DNA from: Mantamonas sphyraenae
Lineage: Eukaryota > CRuMs > Mantamonadidae
Assembly (NCBI GenBank): GCA_026936335.1
Contig: JAPMXV010000056.1
Location: forward strand, 62,001 to 126,000
Reading direction: 5' to 3'
Length of the DNA: 64,000 bases
Each line of letters opens with the position of its first letter. Within the stretch, counting starts at the first letter, position 1. The notes under the pieces were generated by a model. It was not told where the DNA came from. It searched no databases and saw only the letters and a program-made list of their open reading frames with translations. Positions 11,201 to 23,692 of the stretch are shown piece after piece. Position numbers and translations under genes: made by a program.

Positions 11201-11393
11201 CATGTTTGACTTTCCCGAGAAGGCCATTGTCAGGAGCCCTCTTGTCACCGGCGCCCAACAGGCCTTTTGGCGCAGCCCTGTCAGCAACGCAGATGCCCTC
11301 GCGCACGTCCGTGGCCTTGTCGATGCTGAGCTCCAGGACGGCATGGCCGGTCTCATCGGTCTGGCTGTTTCCTGGTTGGGACTGGGAATGTGA
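8236..11393 (+). CDS. ALDH-superfamily protein with a long disordered N-terminus
   Basis: The final exon (9552-11393) and the end of the previous one (to 9451) form an aldehyde-dehydrogenase-like fold. It opens with LDQLYTQKGRWAKASLLDRC and a helical region. The C-terminus reads IMQSAVLGGYCGRTSVDHVH and FMFDFPEKAIVRSPL, typical of a divergent ALDH branch known mainly from bacteria. The loop that should carry the nucleophilic cysteine (NVAAGIVAGFSSRIVGPSF) shows none, so activity is doubtful. Upstream are about 300 residues rich in Ser, Arg and Glu, with basic clusters (RRKSTRRRGK, KRRKRTG) that suggest a nuclear protein. The ATG at 8236 opens a 95-codon frame that must shift by one base near 8510-8525, beside a GAC repeat, to continue. 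Otherwise ATG 8561 starts the protein. The intron 9452-9551 (GTGAGT...ACAG, phase 0) contains a CA repeat. Confidence 0.7.
9500..9545. repeat. CA dinucleotide microsatellite in the ALDH-like gene intron
   Basis: A nearly pure (CA)n tract, about 23 bases uninterrupted and then broken by CATA, fills most of the 100-base intron and reaches almost to its ACAG acceptor. It is in CA orientation on the coding strand. Confidence 0.9.
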
Positions 11394-11530
11394 GCAGAGC
11401 GGAGCCAACAAAACCAACTTGCACGTTTCACCCACACACACACGCAATTGTGCCCATGCATGCACCACAACTGACACGGTCCAACCCACCGCCTTTCCGG
11501 ATTGCACGCTTGGTGTTCCCCGTTGCACAG

Positions 11531-12298
11531 ATGATCAAGCACGTCATCATTGTCGTTGCAGTGATAGCCTGCACGCTGTCGTTTATTGGCGCGCCCAAAA
11601 ACACGCGCTCGGAATCGTTCATCCAGGAGCGCATGGGCAAGCTGTTCAAGACCAAGCACGCCATGGTAGGATTCCTCCTTATCCACGCACAGTTGGAGCG
11701 CGACACGCGATCGCTGGTCGACCTGGCAAAGAACGAAAGCTGGTTTGCAAACAAGGAGTCCATGCGCCCGCTGTGCGACCACCAGGAGTACGCCATCAGG
11801 TGGTTGCATGTACACCACGATGGCGAGGACAGCTTTTGGTTCAAGATCAAGGAGGTGACACAGGATGCAGACACAGAGGCCTTGATGCACGATCACACCG
11901 AGGTCAACTCCCTCTGCTCTGCTCTTTCGTCCATGTGTGCTTCCGACTCTGTGCCCACCCAGGCCGAGTACACAGCTGTGGCCCAGAAGCTTGTCGACAA
12001 GCTGGTGCCCCACCTGCGCCAGGAAGAGGAGGGCTTTGCCAAGGTCATGAACAAGATGCCCTTCAAGACCCAGCTCGAGTATCTCACCGAGTTTCTGGAG
12101 AAGGAACACGACGGCCTCAGTTTCATGGATGCCGGCATGCACCTGTGCTACCCGCTCCTCGCTGCTACCACCCAGGAGGAGGCTGACTTTATCCGTACCG
12201 AGCTTCCTGCCATCGTACGCCTCTTTTACTGGTACATCTGGAAGCCCTCCCTCAAGACGCGTCTGCCTGCGCTCACTCGACAGCTGTACGGGTTGTGA
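11531..12298 (+). CDS. Hemerythrin/HHE-domain protein with an N-terminal membrane anchor
   Basis: This is a 255-residue protein. It starts with MIKHVIIVVAVIACTLSFIG, a signal anchor or signal peptide. The body looks like a hemerythrin-type four-helix bundle that binds a di-iron centre. Candidate ligands are HAMVGFLLIHAQLERD, YAIRWLHVHHDGEDSFW, LMHDHTEVN, VPHLRQEEEGF and EFLEKEHDGLSF, with the repeated His and Glu spacing expected. I chose ATG 11531 because the in-frame sequence before it has no conserved character and would bury the hydrophobic start. Function in the family ranges over oxygen, iron or redox sensing; nothing here decides between them. Its stop is 14 bases from that of the convergent Fyv7-like gene. 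Confidence 0.75.
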   Translation: MIKHVIIVVAVIACTLSFIGAPKNTRSESFIQERMGKLFKTKHAMVGFLLIHAQLERDTRSLVDLAKNESWFANKESMRPLCDHQEYAIRWLHVHHDGEDSFWFKIKEVTQDADTEALMHDHTEVNSLCSALSSMCASDSVPTQAEYTAVAQKLVDKLVPHLRQEEEGFAKVMNKMPFKTQLEYLTEFLEKEHDGLSFMDAGMHLCYPLLAATTQEEADFIRTELPAIVRLFYWYIWKPSLKTRLPALTRQLYGL

Positions 12299-12312
12299 AC
12301 AAAGGTAATCCG

Positions 12313-13005
12313 TCATGTTTTCCTCTGTTTGCCGGCTGCCTTGCCTTTGCCACCTGCCTGCGCCTGCGCCTTGGCCAGCAGATGCTCAATCTGGTGTTTC
12401 AGAACAGGCTGCCCTTTCTTGGTCCGCCTCAGCATGCGGCTGCGCTTCATCTCCCGCTCTTTTGACTTTTGCCGCGCTCGCTTCTTGTCCTTTTTGATCT
12501 GCTCGAATGCTGCCGCCTTCTCCGCTGCCACCTTGGCCTTTTCCGCCTCTTTCTTCTCTTTCTGCAGCGCCAGCCACTCCTTGCGCCCCATGGGTTTCTT
12601 CGTGTCCCTTCCTTTGCCCTTCTCTTGCTTGTTTCCAACACTGCGGCGTTGCACCTGGGTGCTTGGCTGGGCATTGGCCCCCTGTTCCTCGCTGCGGCTG
12701 CGTTTGCTTTCTCGCCCCAAGTTCAGGCTTAGCTCCACGCCCTCGTCCTCAGACTCTGCCTCGGACTCTGACCCTTCGTTTTGCTTCTCTCTCTTGCGCT
12801 TCCGCCTCTTTGCTGTCCCTTGCCCAGCTTCTGTGCTTCCGTCAACCGCGCCGCGGACTTTGCTTTTCCGCACCTCCGTCTTGGCCCGTTTCAGCCGACG
12901 CAGAAGCATTCGCTTCCTATGTGCCTCTTTCTGCAGCTTCTTCTGCACAAACGTGTTGTTTTTGGGCATCCTACCCTTGCGTTTTGCTTCTCCGTCTCCG
13001 CTCAT
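12313..13005 (-). CDS. FYV7: rRNA-processing protein of the Fyv7/TAP26 type
   Basis: This is a highly basic protein of about 230 residues. The C-terminal motif MLRRTKKGQPVLKHQIEHLL is the hallmark of the yeast Fyv7/animal CCDC59 (TAP26) family, involved in pre-18S rRNA processing in the nucleolus. Before it runs a long charged helix (MGRKEWLALQKEKKEAEKAK). The N-terminus (MSGDGEAKRKGRMPKNNTF) is lysine-rich, and the middle is an acidic, Ser-rich linker with a nuclear-localisation-like KRRKRKREK. ATG 13005 is preferred; ATG 12969 is a possible internal start. It is intronless. Confidence 0.75.
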   Translation of the reverse strand: MSGDGEAKRKGRMPKNNTFVQKKLQKEAHRKRMLLRRLKRAKTEVRKSKVRGAVDGSTEAGQGTAKRRKRKREKQNEGSESEAESEDEGVELSLNLGRESKRSRSEEQGANAQPSTQVQRRSVGNKQEKGKGRDTKKPMGRKEWLALQKEKKEAEKAKVAAEKAAAFEQIKKDKKRARQKSKEREMKRSRMLRRTKKGQPVLKHQIEHLLAKAQAQAGGKGKAAGKQRKT

Positions 13006-13216
13006 GCTTCCCGTCACACAAGGTTTTCCTGGGAGCCCACGAGCACGACACGACACGACACACACATGGACAACACCCTTCACTCATCTATCATCTATCT
13101 TGTCTTTCATTGACTGCAGGCGCTGCTGGCCCTCCGTTGGCTGCAGCGGCACCTTGCCCGGATTGGATTCTCCCTCCTCCTCCCTCCTTCCTCGCCGTGC
13201 CACAGAGACAAGCAAA

Positions 13217-16200
13217 TCAAGGCTCGCCAGTGTTGTACATGGCATTGCCCTGCCAGCCACCGGTGCCCTCGTGCAAGGGGTTGTCGGTGAATGCCGCATC
13301 CGGCACCGCCTCGTGGTTGAGGATCTCTGCGTCCTTGGCTGCGCCAAAGTAGCGCAGTCCCTTGAAAGCTGCGGCGGCGCCGATCACGCCAGCTGCGGCA
13401 GCGCCCGCCATCTCGGGCACAAAGTTGTTCACCGGCTCAAAGTCGGCTGCCTTGGGCGACACCTTGACTGTGATGGTCTTGCTGTCCTCCAAAGGAGTGC
13501 CCTGAAGGCGACGGTCCGACTGCGAGAAGCCGTTGTCATTCACCGTGATCGTAATCGTCTCCTCCGTCGTCTTGTTGTCGGCCAGCTCGCCCAACACGTA
13601 AAACAGGCGCGACAGAGCCTCGTTCACGGCGGCAATGGGGCCGTTGTACACCTGCGTGTTGGCGTCGGTGGACACCACGCTCAGACGGTTGTCGCCCAGC
13701 GTCAGGTTCGACTTGGCGTTGGTCTTGGACAGCGTCAGCGTCACCTCGTGCACGCCAGAGTCCACGTCCGTGGCAGTCACGTTGGTCAGAGCAACCTGCT
13801 CGCCAACCGTCGTGCTGAACGAGTCCTTCAGCACAGTCACCACCGGTGCGTCGTTCTGTCCGCTCACAATCACAACCGTCTTCCATGGCTGCTGCGCATC
13901 CGCCACGCCGTCGTTCACCGTCCATTCGATCAGGTCGCGTCCGTAGTAAGTTGGCATCCGGCACATACATGGCACGCGTGTCTCCCGTCTCATAGCGAGC
14001 AGGGCTGCCCGTGGCTTGCAGCGGTTGGCCCACGCCGTTGGCTGCCGTGGCGTCAAACGCATGCATGCGGCCATGTGTGGGTGCCTTCAGAATCACCAGA
14101 TGCGGCGGGTTGTTGGGTCCGTCCTCGTCCACACCGTTTACGGTCAGCAGCTTGGGCGTGTCTTCAGGCGTCACCAGGAACGCCACAGGGGAGTACACAG
14201 GCAGATCGTTCACCGGGTTCACGTCGATCTGCACCTCCACCTCGGGGCTCGTTTCGATGCCGTCTGTGGCCGTGAAGCGCAGGCGCGCGTAGTCCGTGCC
14301 GTGCTCGTTGCGGCCGGCCTGGAATGTCACCAACCCCTGGTCCGAGGTCACAAGCGCAGGCGCAGACGTGATCTGGGTGCCGTCGCTCTGCATCAACGTG
14401 CAGCGCGGGCGCGGCGCCGCAAACGTCAGGCACGTGGGAACTTGCGTGATGGTCAGGTTCAGCACCGGCTGCGTGCCGGCCGGGAAGTCGTCGTCGGCAC
14501 CGTTCAACTTGACAATCAGCTGAAAGTCCTCGTCCACGCTCACCGGCGAGTCGGCAAACGCACGCGGCGGGTCCTGCACGGACGTTACGTTGATGGTGGC
14601 CGTCTGCAGCGCACTGTCCACGCCCGACGAGTCGCGCACCAGAAAGTTGAACGTCACGTAGGGAGCGCCGTGTTCGTTGGCCACAGGCTCGTAGATGAGC
14701 TTGCGTGCCGTGTTGACCACCGTCACCTCGCCCTCGGCGCTCATGTTCACCGCAGCGCCGCGCGTCACTCCGTCGGCAGCCACCTGGTACAGCTGTCCCT
14801 TGGATGGCAGCGAGTCCAGCACGGCAATCACACTGTCGCCCGTGTCGATGTCGCTACCGGGGAACGTCAGCACCACCGCGGTGTCCTCGTTCGTCACCAC
14901 GCCCACATCCTGGCTCGTGGGTGCGTCGTTCACGGGCTCCACCACCACGTTCACCTGGAATGCATCCGAGTCCAGGTTGTCGCCGTCGCGCACCTTGAAA
15001 GAGAACGACGTCAGCGGCTGTGTCGACGGGTCCGAGTGTGCGTTGGCAGGCGGCACGTACGTCACGCGTCGTGCGCCGTCTGTAACCTGGTCGTTCACGG
15101 CAAGCGGCGTGCCAGACGTGGCGGCGCCGTTGTACAGGTTGCCCTGCGCCGGTACCGCCGTGATGATCCACGTCAGGCCAGCCACTGCAGTCTCCACATC
15201 CGAGCCCTTGAGCTCCATGGTCACGTGCGAGTCTTCCAGAGTGTTCACTGGCGTCGCTGCAACCGCCGTCGGTTTGTCGTTCACAGGTGTGATCGTCATC
15301 GACGCCTGCGCAGTCGCAGACGGCGTTCCGTCGTCCACCTGGAAGCTGAATGTCTCGGCACCGTTGTAGTTGGTGTCCGGCACATACTTCAGGCGCTTGC
15401 CCAGCGGAGTGGTCGTGCTCGCCGTCACCGCCGCAGGCACGCTGGTGATCTGCGTTGTCTCTGTGCCGCTGCCGTCCACCTGGAACAGGCGGCCGTTGAG
15501 AGGCAGCTCGGTGACAGATGCGTCCATGGTGCCCGTCTGGTCGATCGACGTGCCCGTCAGCGTAATCAGGATGCTTCCGTCCTCCGACAGCGTGGCCGGG
15601 TTCGGCTGGAAGGCAGGCGTGGGCGCATCGGGCACGCTGGACACGACAATGTTCACCGTAAACGGGTCCGAGTCTTGCGTGCCTGCGTCACCGCTGTTGT
15701 CACGCACCCTAAACGCAAACGAGGCGTAGGTGGCGCCAGCAGGAGAACTGTGTGCGTTGGCGGGCGGCTTGTACCACACCTTCTTGGAAGCCACCGTGTC
15801 TGACACGGACAGCACGGCGCCGGCTGCGTTCTGCTGGCGGAATTGGCCGCCGTTGGCAGTCAGTGATGTGATGATGGCTGTGGTCGGGTTTCCGTCCACG
15901 TCCGAGCCCACCAGATCGACAACCACCTCGCCGTCCTCGACCATGACCACAGGGGTCAGGGCGCTGGCCACGGGCTTGTCGTTCACAGGGGTCACGTCCA
16001 CCGTCACGGTGGCCGGCGACGAGTAGCCAGAATCGCCGACGTCTGCCAGTGCAAACTGAAAGGTGTCGTACGAGTTGCCGTTGCCGTTGGGCGCCGGCGC
16101 AAAGATGACCTTGCCCGAGAAGCTGGCTGCGTTTGTCACAATGGTGTTTGTGGCCGTGATGGCGGCGCCACGTGCGTCGCCCGCAGTGGCTTGGTACAGG

Positions 16201-19200
16201 GTGCCCTTGGTGGGCAGGCTGGTGATGCGGAAGTTCTTGAACGCCTTGCCATCGTTGGACGAGCCGGTGATGGTGATCAGCCGGTCCGTGTCCTCGTTCG
16301 TGCTCACCGTCTGTGCGTTGGCCGTGGGCTTGTCCAGGATGCTGTTTCGCACGTTGATGGTGGTTGTGGCCACGTTGGCCGACTGGGCGCCCTGCGGGTC
16401 GGTCCAACGGTAGGTGAAGGTGTCGAACGCGTCACCAAAGGCAACCAGAGTGCTGTTGTAGATGACGCGGTTGTTGGAGTCGGTCACTGCCGTGTTGCTG
16501 CCTGTGATCTCGGCGCCACGCACGTTGCCCGTTGTCCACTGGTAGAGCTTGCCCTTGGTGCCTGGCACGCTGGTCACAATGACCGAACTACCCGGGGCGT
16601 TGGAGGCGCCCGGGCTGTCCACGTCAGTGGCACGCAGCTGGATGACGGTCTCTGCGCGCTCGTCCACGTTGACGGTCTGGTCGAGAGCCACAGGGGCGTC
16701 GTTGACCGGCGTCAGGTTAATGGGCACGTTGACCGAGGCCGACGCGACGCCGTCCTCCACGCGGAAGTCGAACGAGGCCACGGCCCCGTTGTCGTTAAGG
16801 TCCGGCACGTACATGATCTGCTTGGAGGCCACGTTGAAGGTGGCCGGCACAGAGTTGATGACGTTCCCAAGGGTGGCGCCAGTGCGCTCGCGAAGGGTGC
16901 CCTTGGCAGGCAGGGTTTCGATGACGACCTTGTTGACGGTGCGCAGGGGCGCGTCGATGCTGTTGCCGGTGAGCGTGAGCTGCAGGTTGGTGTCCTCGGT
17001 TCCCTGGGCAGGGTTCGGTGTGTAGCTTGCCGTAGGCGGGTCGATGGTGTTCTGCACGTTGATGGTCACCGTGACAATGGACGACTCTGCATTCAGGTTG
17101 TCCGCGACCTTGAAACGGAAGGTGGCGTAGTTGAGGCCAAACTCGTCCGAGTTGCTGTTGTACGCAATGTAGGCCTTGTTGTTGCTCTGGAACGTGACAA
17201 CGGTGTTGTCGCCGATGGTGGCGCCTGCGTTCTTGGTGCTGGTGCCTGTGCACTGGTACATGATGCCCTTGGCTGGAGCCTGGACGATGGTGTACGTGAA
17301 CGAGGTGCTGTCGACGTCAAAGGCGCTGAGCTCGATAAAGGCGTCAACCTGCTCCTTGACTGTGACCGGGTTTGCGGCAATGCGTGCCTGGGGCGGATCG
17401 TTGACCGGGTTGACGTTGACGCTGACAGTCTTGGAAACGCTCCACAGGGACTGGTCGTCGCGCAGCTGGTAACCGAAGCTGGTGTAGCCGTTTCCGTTTG
17501 CGTTGAGCGGGGCACGGTACTTGATGCGGCGTTGCGAATCAGTGACGGTTGTGCCCACCGAGGTGATGGGCGTGTTGTCGTATTGCATGAGGGTGCCGCG
17601 GTTGGGCAGCACACTGATGCGTGCGGTAAAGGCAGTGAATCCTTCTGGGTCGGTGCCTGTGAGGGTGCCGACAATGGTGGTGTCCTCGTCGCCCGTGATG
17701 GCGTTGAGGGTGCCCACAGGCGGGTCGGGTTTCTCGATGACGTTGACGCGAATGCGCTTGGGGAACGACGAGAGCTGGACGAGTTCAAGGAGCGAATCAT
17801 AGCTCCTGACACTCATGTAGGTGTACGGAGAGCCGCTCTGGCCGGTCACAGGCTCATACCAAAAGCGGTTGTTGTCGAGGTAGGTGCTTGTGCTTGTGAT
17901 CTGCGTGGTGCCGTCGTCCTGGTACACCTTACCCTTGGCGGGCATCTCGGTGATGCGGTAGCGGAGCGAGTTGCCGTCGGGGTCGGAGCCGGAAAGAGCG
18001 ACGCGCACGCGCGAGTCCTCGTCGACCTGTACGGTGGATGGGGCCACGACATCGGGATGCAAGTTGACGTCCACGTTGATGGTGATCAGTCCGATGCCGA
18101 GCACGCCGATGACGACCTGACCGTTGACGCGAGCACCCTTGGTGGCGTAGCCGAGCTTGATGGAGAAGGTCTTGGACGTCTCCCAAGACTGAGCCAGCTG
18201 GGTGGAAGGCTGGGGAGCCTGCATCACAAAGCCCTGCGGATCACTCTTGACGGTGGCGACAATGGACGTGCGGATGTCGTCCAGGCCACTGCGGATGGCA
18301 GAAATGAGGTTGCTACTGCTGCTGCTGAGGGTTGTGGCGGCACCAAAGCCGAGCTTGGTGACCAGGCCCTGGTAGGTGGCCAGCACATTGGAAGTGACGC
18401 AAAAGATGGGCACGATGTTGGCGTCGATCAGGGCCTGGCGGACCTGGCTGACGCTGGGATAATCCTCGTTGCTCGAAACGACTCCGTCGCCGTCGTTTGA
18501 ACGCCACGAGCTGTAGTAGCGCTTGCCATCGCCTGCCTGGTGGTAGGCGGCATCGGTGGAGAGGACAATGATGCGTCGCGAGTTTGTGCGGAAGCCCGCA
18601 GAGCTGGCAGCGCGACGGGCGACCTGCAGCAGACCGGTGAGCTGTGCCTCCGGGCTGTCACCTCCGCTCTTGACACGAAGGCCGTTGACGGCGTTCTGGA
18701 GCACGCTGGTGTAGGACGTCATGGGCACGTGCGTCTTGTACTCGTAGTCGCCGCTGCGTCCAAAGGGACTGTTGGGCTTGTCGATGTACGAGCCGAGGCC
18801 AAACCAGGCGTCGGAGTACTCCCTGCGCACGTCACGCACGAGGGCGGTGACCATGTTGCGCAGGTTGTAGAGATCATCACCGAAGGAGCCGGAAAGATCC
18901 TCGAGGAGGAAGATGTCCAGGGCGGTGGTACTCTTGGGTTGAATCTTGACTTGGAAATTCTGGGTCAGAACGGACCCGCCGGCGCTGGTGGGCTTGAGCC
19001 ACACGTTGAGCGTCTGCGGGACGAGAGCTACGCCGTTGGAAGAAGACTTGACGTAGGAGTCGGTGTTTGGGTCGACTGCAGGAGGGTTGCAAGGGGCGGC
19101 GCGGGTCAGGATAAGCTGCGCGCAGCCCAGAGGGGAAAAAAATGGGCACACAATTTTGTTTGTTGTGTGTCCGGACAAACCAAAGGGGGTTGGGGTAGAG

Positions 19201-19461
19201 ACATGCAGGCGAGACGGGGCGTGGTGCGTGTGTGTGTGTGTGTGCAGGCGGTCACAATGGGTGGGGAGGACGGGCGATGCCCGTATGCAAGTGCGTGGCG
19301 AACAGCAAGCGGGGCAGAGCAAGGCATTCACCAGCTGGGCTCCGAGCGGGGCAAAACACGCCGGAATAAGGCACCGGGTGGGGTACGAGCGACTCACCTG
19401 CACTAACAACGCCCACAAGGAGCGACACTGCAACAATCAAGACCGTGAACTTTGTGTTCAT
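13217..19461 (-). CDS. Integrin-beta-like (SibA-type) adhesion receptor, about 1,970 residues
   Basis: Exon 1 (19461-19398) encodes a signal peptide, MNTKFTVLIVAVSLLVGVVS. After an intron (GTGAGT...CTGCAG) exon 2 starts at 19075 in matching phase. Near residues 75-300 is an integrin-beta I-like domain: ALDIFLLEDLSGSFGDDL holds the DxSxS metal site (D81, S83, S85) and the adjacent DD. GLGSYIDKPNSPFG and GGDSPEAQLTGLLQV also follow integrin beta. Next come about 12 tandem repeats of roughly 100 residues, each ending in a VNPVNDPP-like motif (cadherin or Ig-like folds). Then a glycine-rich membrane segment (MAGAAAAGVIGAAAAFKG) and a short tail with NPLHEGTGG and NAMYN. One extra T at about 13948-13949 breaks the frame within YVPDANYYGRDL; reading resumes correctly to the stop at 13217. 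Confidence 0.8.
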
Positions 19462-19662
19462 CTCGGTCAAAAGTTCGTTGGAGTGGGTAGGAAAAAACTG
19501 TGGACGAGCTTTCGCGTGGCATGGTTGATGATGAAGAGTGGAGGATTGGGAGGCACACATGGGGAGTGTGAGAGTGTGACGCATGTGGGAAGTGGCGGTC
19601 AACACTGCAATGTGTGCGGGGGCACTCGTGGAAGCACCGCAAACGCAGACACATCAGCAGCA

Positions 19663-21662
19663 ATGAGCAGCGCAGCACAGAGCTTTGGCATCAAGACATT
19701 TGGCGACATGCAGACGGAGCAGTACCGTCTGTTCTTCAGTACGTGGCAAAGTGTGGCACTGGGGGAAGTTGAGCGCGTTTGTGGGAAAAGGTAGCGGGGG
19801 GCTGACACAAGCACATGGTTTGACGACGGTGCGGGGTCGCAGCGAACGCTGAGGGCAAGGCCATCTCGCCTTTCCATGACATCCCGCTGGAGGCCGGCGA
19901 GGGTGTGTTCAACATGGTGTGCGAAATCCCAAAGTGGACGAACCGCAAGTTTGAGATTGCCACGGGCGAAGAGCTGAACCCGATCAAGCAGGACACGAAG
20001 AAGGGCAAGCTGCGATCTGTGGCTGACGTGCAGCCGTTCAAGGGCTACCCGTGGAACTACGGCGCGTTCCCGCAAACGTGGGAGGACCCGAGCCACACGA
20101 ACGAGGCCACACAGGCGCTGGGAGACAACGATCCGCTGGACGTTTGCGAAATCGGTGAGTTTTTTGGCAGTGGAGAAGCTCACGGCCACACGCACGAGCA
20201 CTGACACAGACAACGCCACAGGCGAGGCACAGGGATTCTCGGGCCAGATCAAGCAGGTCAAGGTGCTGGGCTGTCTGGCCATGATTGACGACGGTAAGGC
20301 GCAGGGCGGAGGAAAACTCACGGGAGGGTTTTGCTTGCGAACGGGATGAAGAGACAGTGGAGGGTGCTAACAACAACAACACAACGCACTCTTGGCGCCC
20401 ACGGATGGCGGTACCAACACACACACACACACACACACATGGGTGTACACACGCAATGGCTGACAGGTGAAACGGATTGGAAGGTGCTTGCGCTGGACGT
20501 GAACGACCCGCTTGCGAGCCAGGTGAACAACCTGGCCGACGTGGAGGAGTACTTCCCGGGCGTGCTGGAGGCCACCTACCAGTGGTTCCGCACCTACAAG
20601 ATCCCTGCGGGCAAGCCGGAGAATGCGTTTGCCTTTGACGGCGAGTGGAAGGACGTGGAGTACACGTTGGACGTGGTCAAGGAGAACAACGAGTTCTGGA
20701 AGCGTCTGATCAGCATGAGCGTGGAGGAGGCCAAGGAATTCAAGATGTGCACGGTGAACGCCACGGTGGAGGGAAGCCCGGGCCTGACCAGCGATGCCGA
20801 CGCCCTGGCAACAGGCGACGAGTTCATCGGACCTGCGGAGAAGCAGGCTGCGGACGAGCTGACCATGACGCCGAGCCTGTACACGGGTGTGCTGCAGCGC
20901 ACGTCGATGTTTGGCAACTCGGACCTGCAGAGCGTGGCGGCGTCTGTGGAGCAGGCTGTGGCGGAAGCTGTGAAGAACGGCTCGCCGAGCCAGGAGGCTG
21001 TGGTGGCCGCTCTGGATGCAAACGACGCCGTGGGCCTGATTGTGTACAACGGTGAGGCACAGGTGAGCGAGTACAACAAGGAGCGCTACGTGCAGGCCCT
21101 GCTGGTGACGGTGAACGCAGACGAGTCGTCGCTTGTGTTTGGTGTGTACGAGCGCCGTCGCACGGACCTGCAGAAGGAGGTGAGCGAGACGGAGCTGGAG
21201 GGACGCAGCGGCAAGGACTTGATCGCAGCTGGGTACAGCGTGCTGGCCAACCAGGGCGCCAACCTGGTGTTTGCGGCAGGCAAGAGCTGCCAGAACACAG
21301 GCAGCCGCCCGTCGGTGAACACGTACGTGTACGACAGCTGGCGTGAGTTGTTTGCGCTGTGCAAGACCAACCTGAGCATGTCCACGTTTGGCGGTGCCGT
21401 GGCCATCAACACCAGCATCACGGGCCAGGACGGCGTCGTCGAACTGCCGCTGGGCCACCTGGTGGCGGATGTGAACACGCTGCTGAACTGCGGTGGTGTG
21501 TACGAGCAAGCCGAGGCTGTTGTGGATCTGCAGCAGGCTGCTGTGCTGGCCTACCTGGTGCAGGGTGCCGGCGGCGACGCAAAGAGCGGTGACCAGGCCG
21601 TCCAGGACATTGCCTTTGCTGCGGGCGAGCAGAAGGTGTCGTTCACTGCAGGCAACCTGTAA
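19663..21662 (+). CDS. Soluble inorganic pyrophosphatase fused to an FBPase-like domain
   Basis: Exons are 19663-19738, 19843-20154, 20222-20293 and 20467-21662. All junctions are in phase and give 551 residues. Residues 1-250 are a family I pyrophosphatase (PPi to 2 Pi). They include [20 protein letters not shown], the signature [12 protein letters not shown] with Asp120, Asp122 and Asp125, and [14 protein letters not shown]. Yeast-type enzymes end about 30 residues later. Here some 280 residues follow that resemble a decayed fructose-1,6-bisphosphatase: [11 protein letters not shown] and [20 protein letters not shown] match FBPase segments. The catalytic DPLDGSS motif is replaced by TVNADESS, so this half is probably not a phosphatase. 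It may be regulatory or structural. Introns carry CTGAC close to the acceptor, and the third holds a CA repeat. Confidence 0.88.
20417..20439. repeat. CA dinucleotide microsatellite in pyrophosphatase intron 3
   Basis: This is a pure CA tract on the coding strand, ending 27 bases before the CTGACAG acceptor of the intron 20294-20466. Confidence 0.9.
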
Positions 21663-21715
21663 TGGAGCTGCTTTGCATGTGTTGCTGGACTGGTCTGCTG
21701 CTACGTGGAGCGTGA

Positions 21716-23648
<1,933 letters not shown>

Positions 23649-23692
23649 AATGGACGTCCCGACCTGCGCGCATCGGAGCATCGGAAACCATC

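Noticed and set aside
12329-14275. Plus-strand open frame over the Fyv7-like gene and the integrin-like 3' end
   Set aside because: It spans two well-supported minus-strand genes, and its low-complexity composition is that of an antisense shadow.
14016-18500. Very long open frames on the plus strand opposite the integrin-like gene
   Set aside because: They carry no recognisable domain, have Val/His/Arg-rich composition and mirror the codon bias of the GC-rich gene on the other strand. They are shadows.
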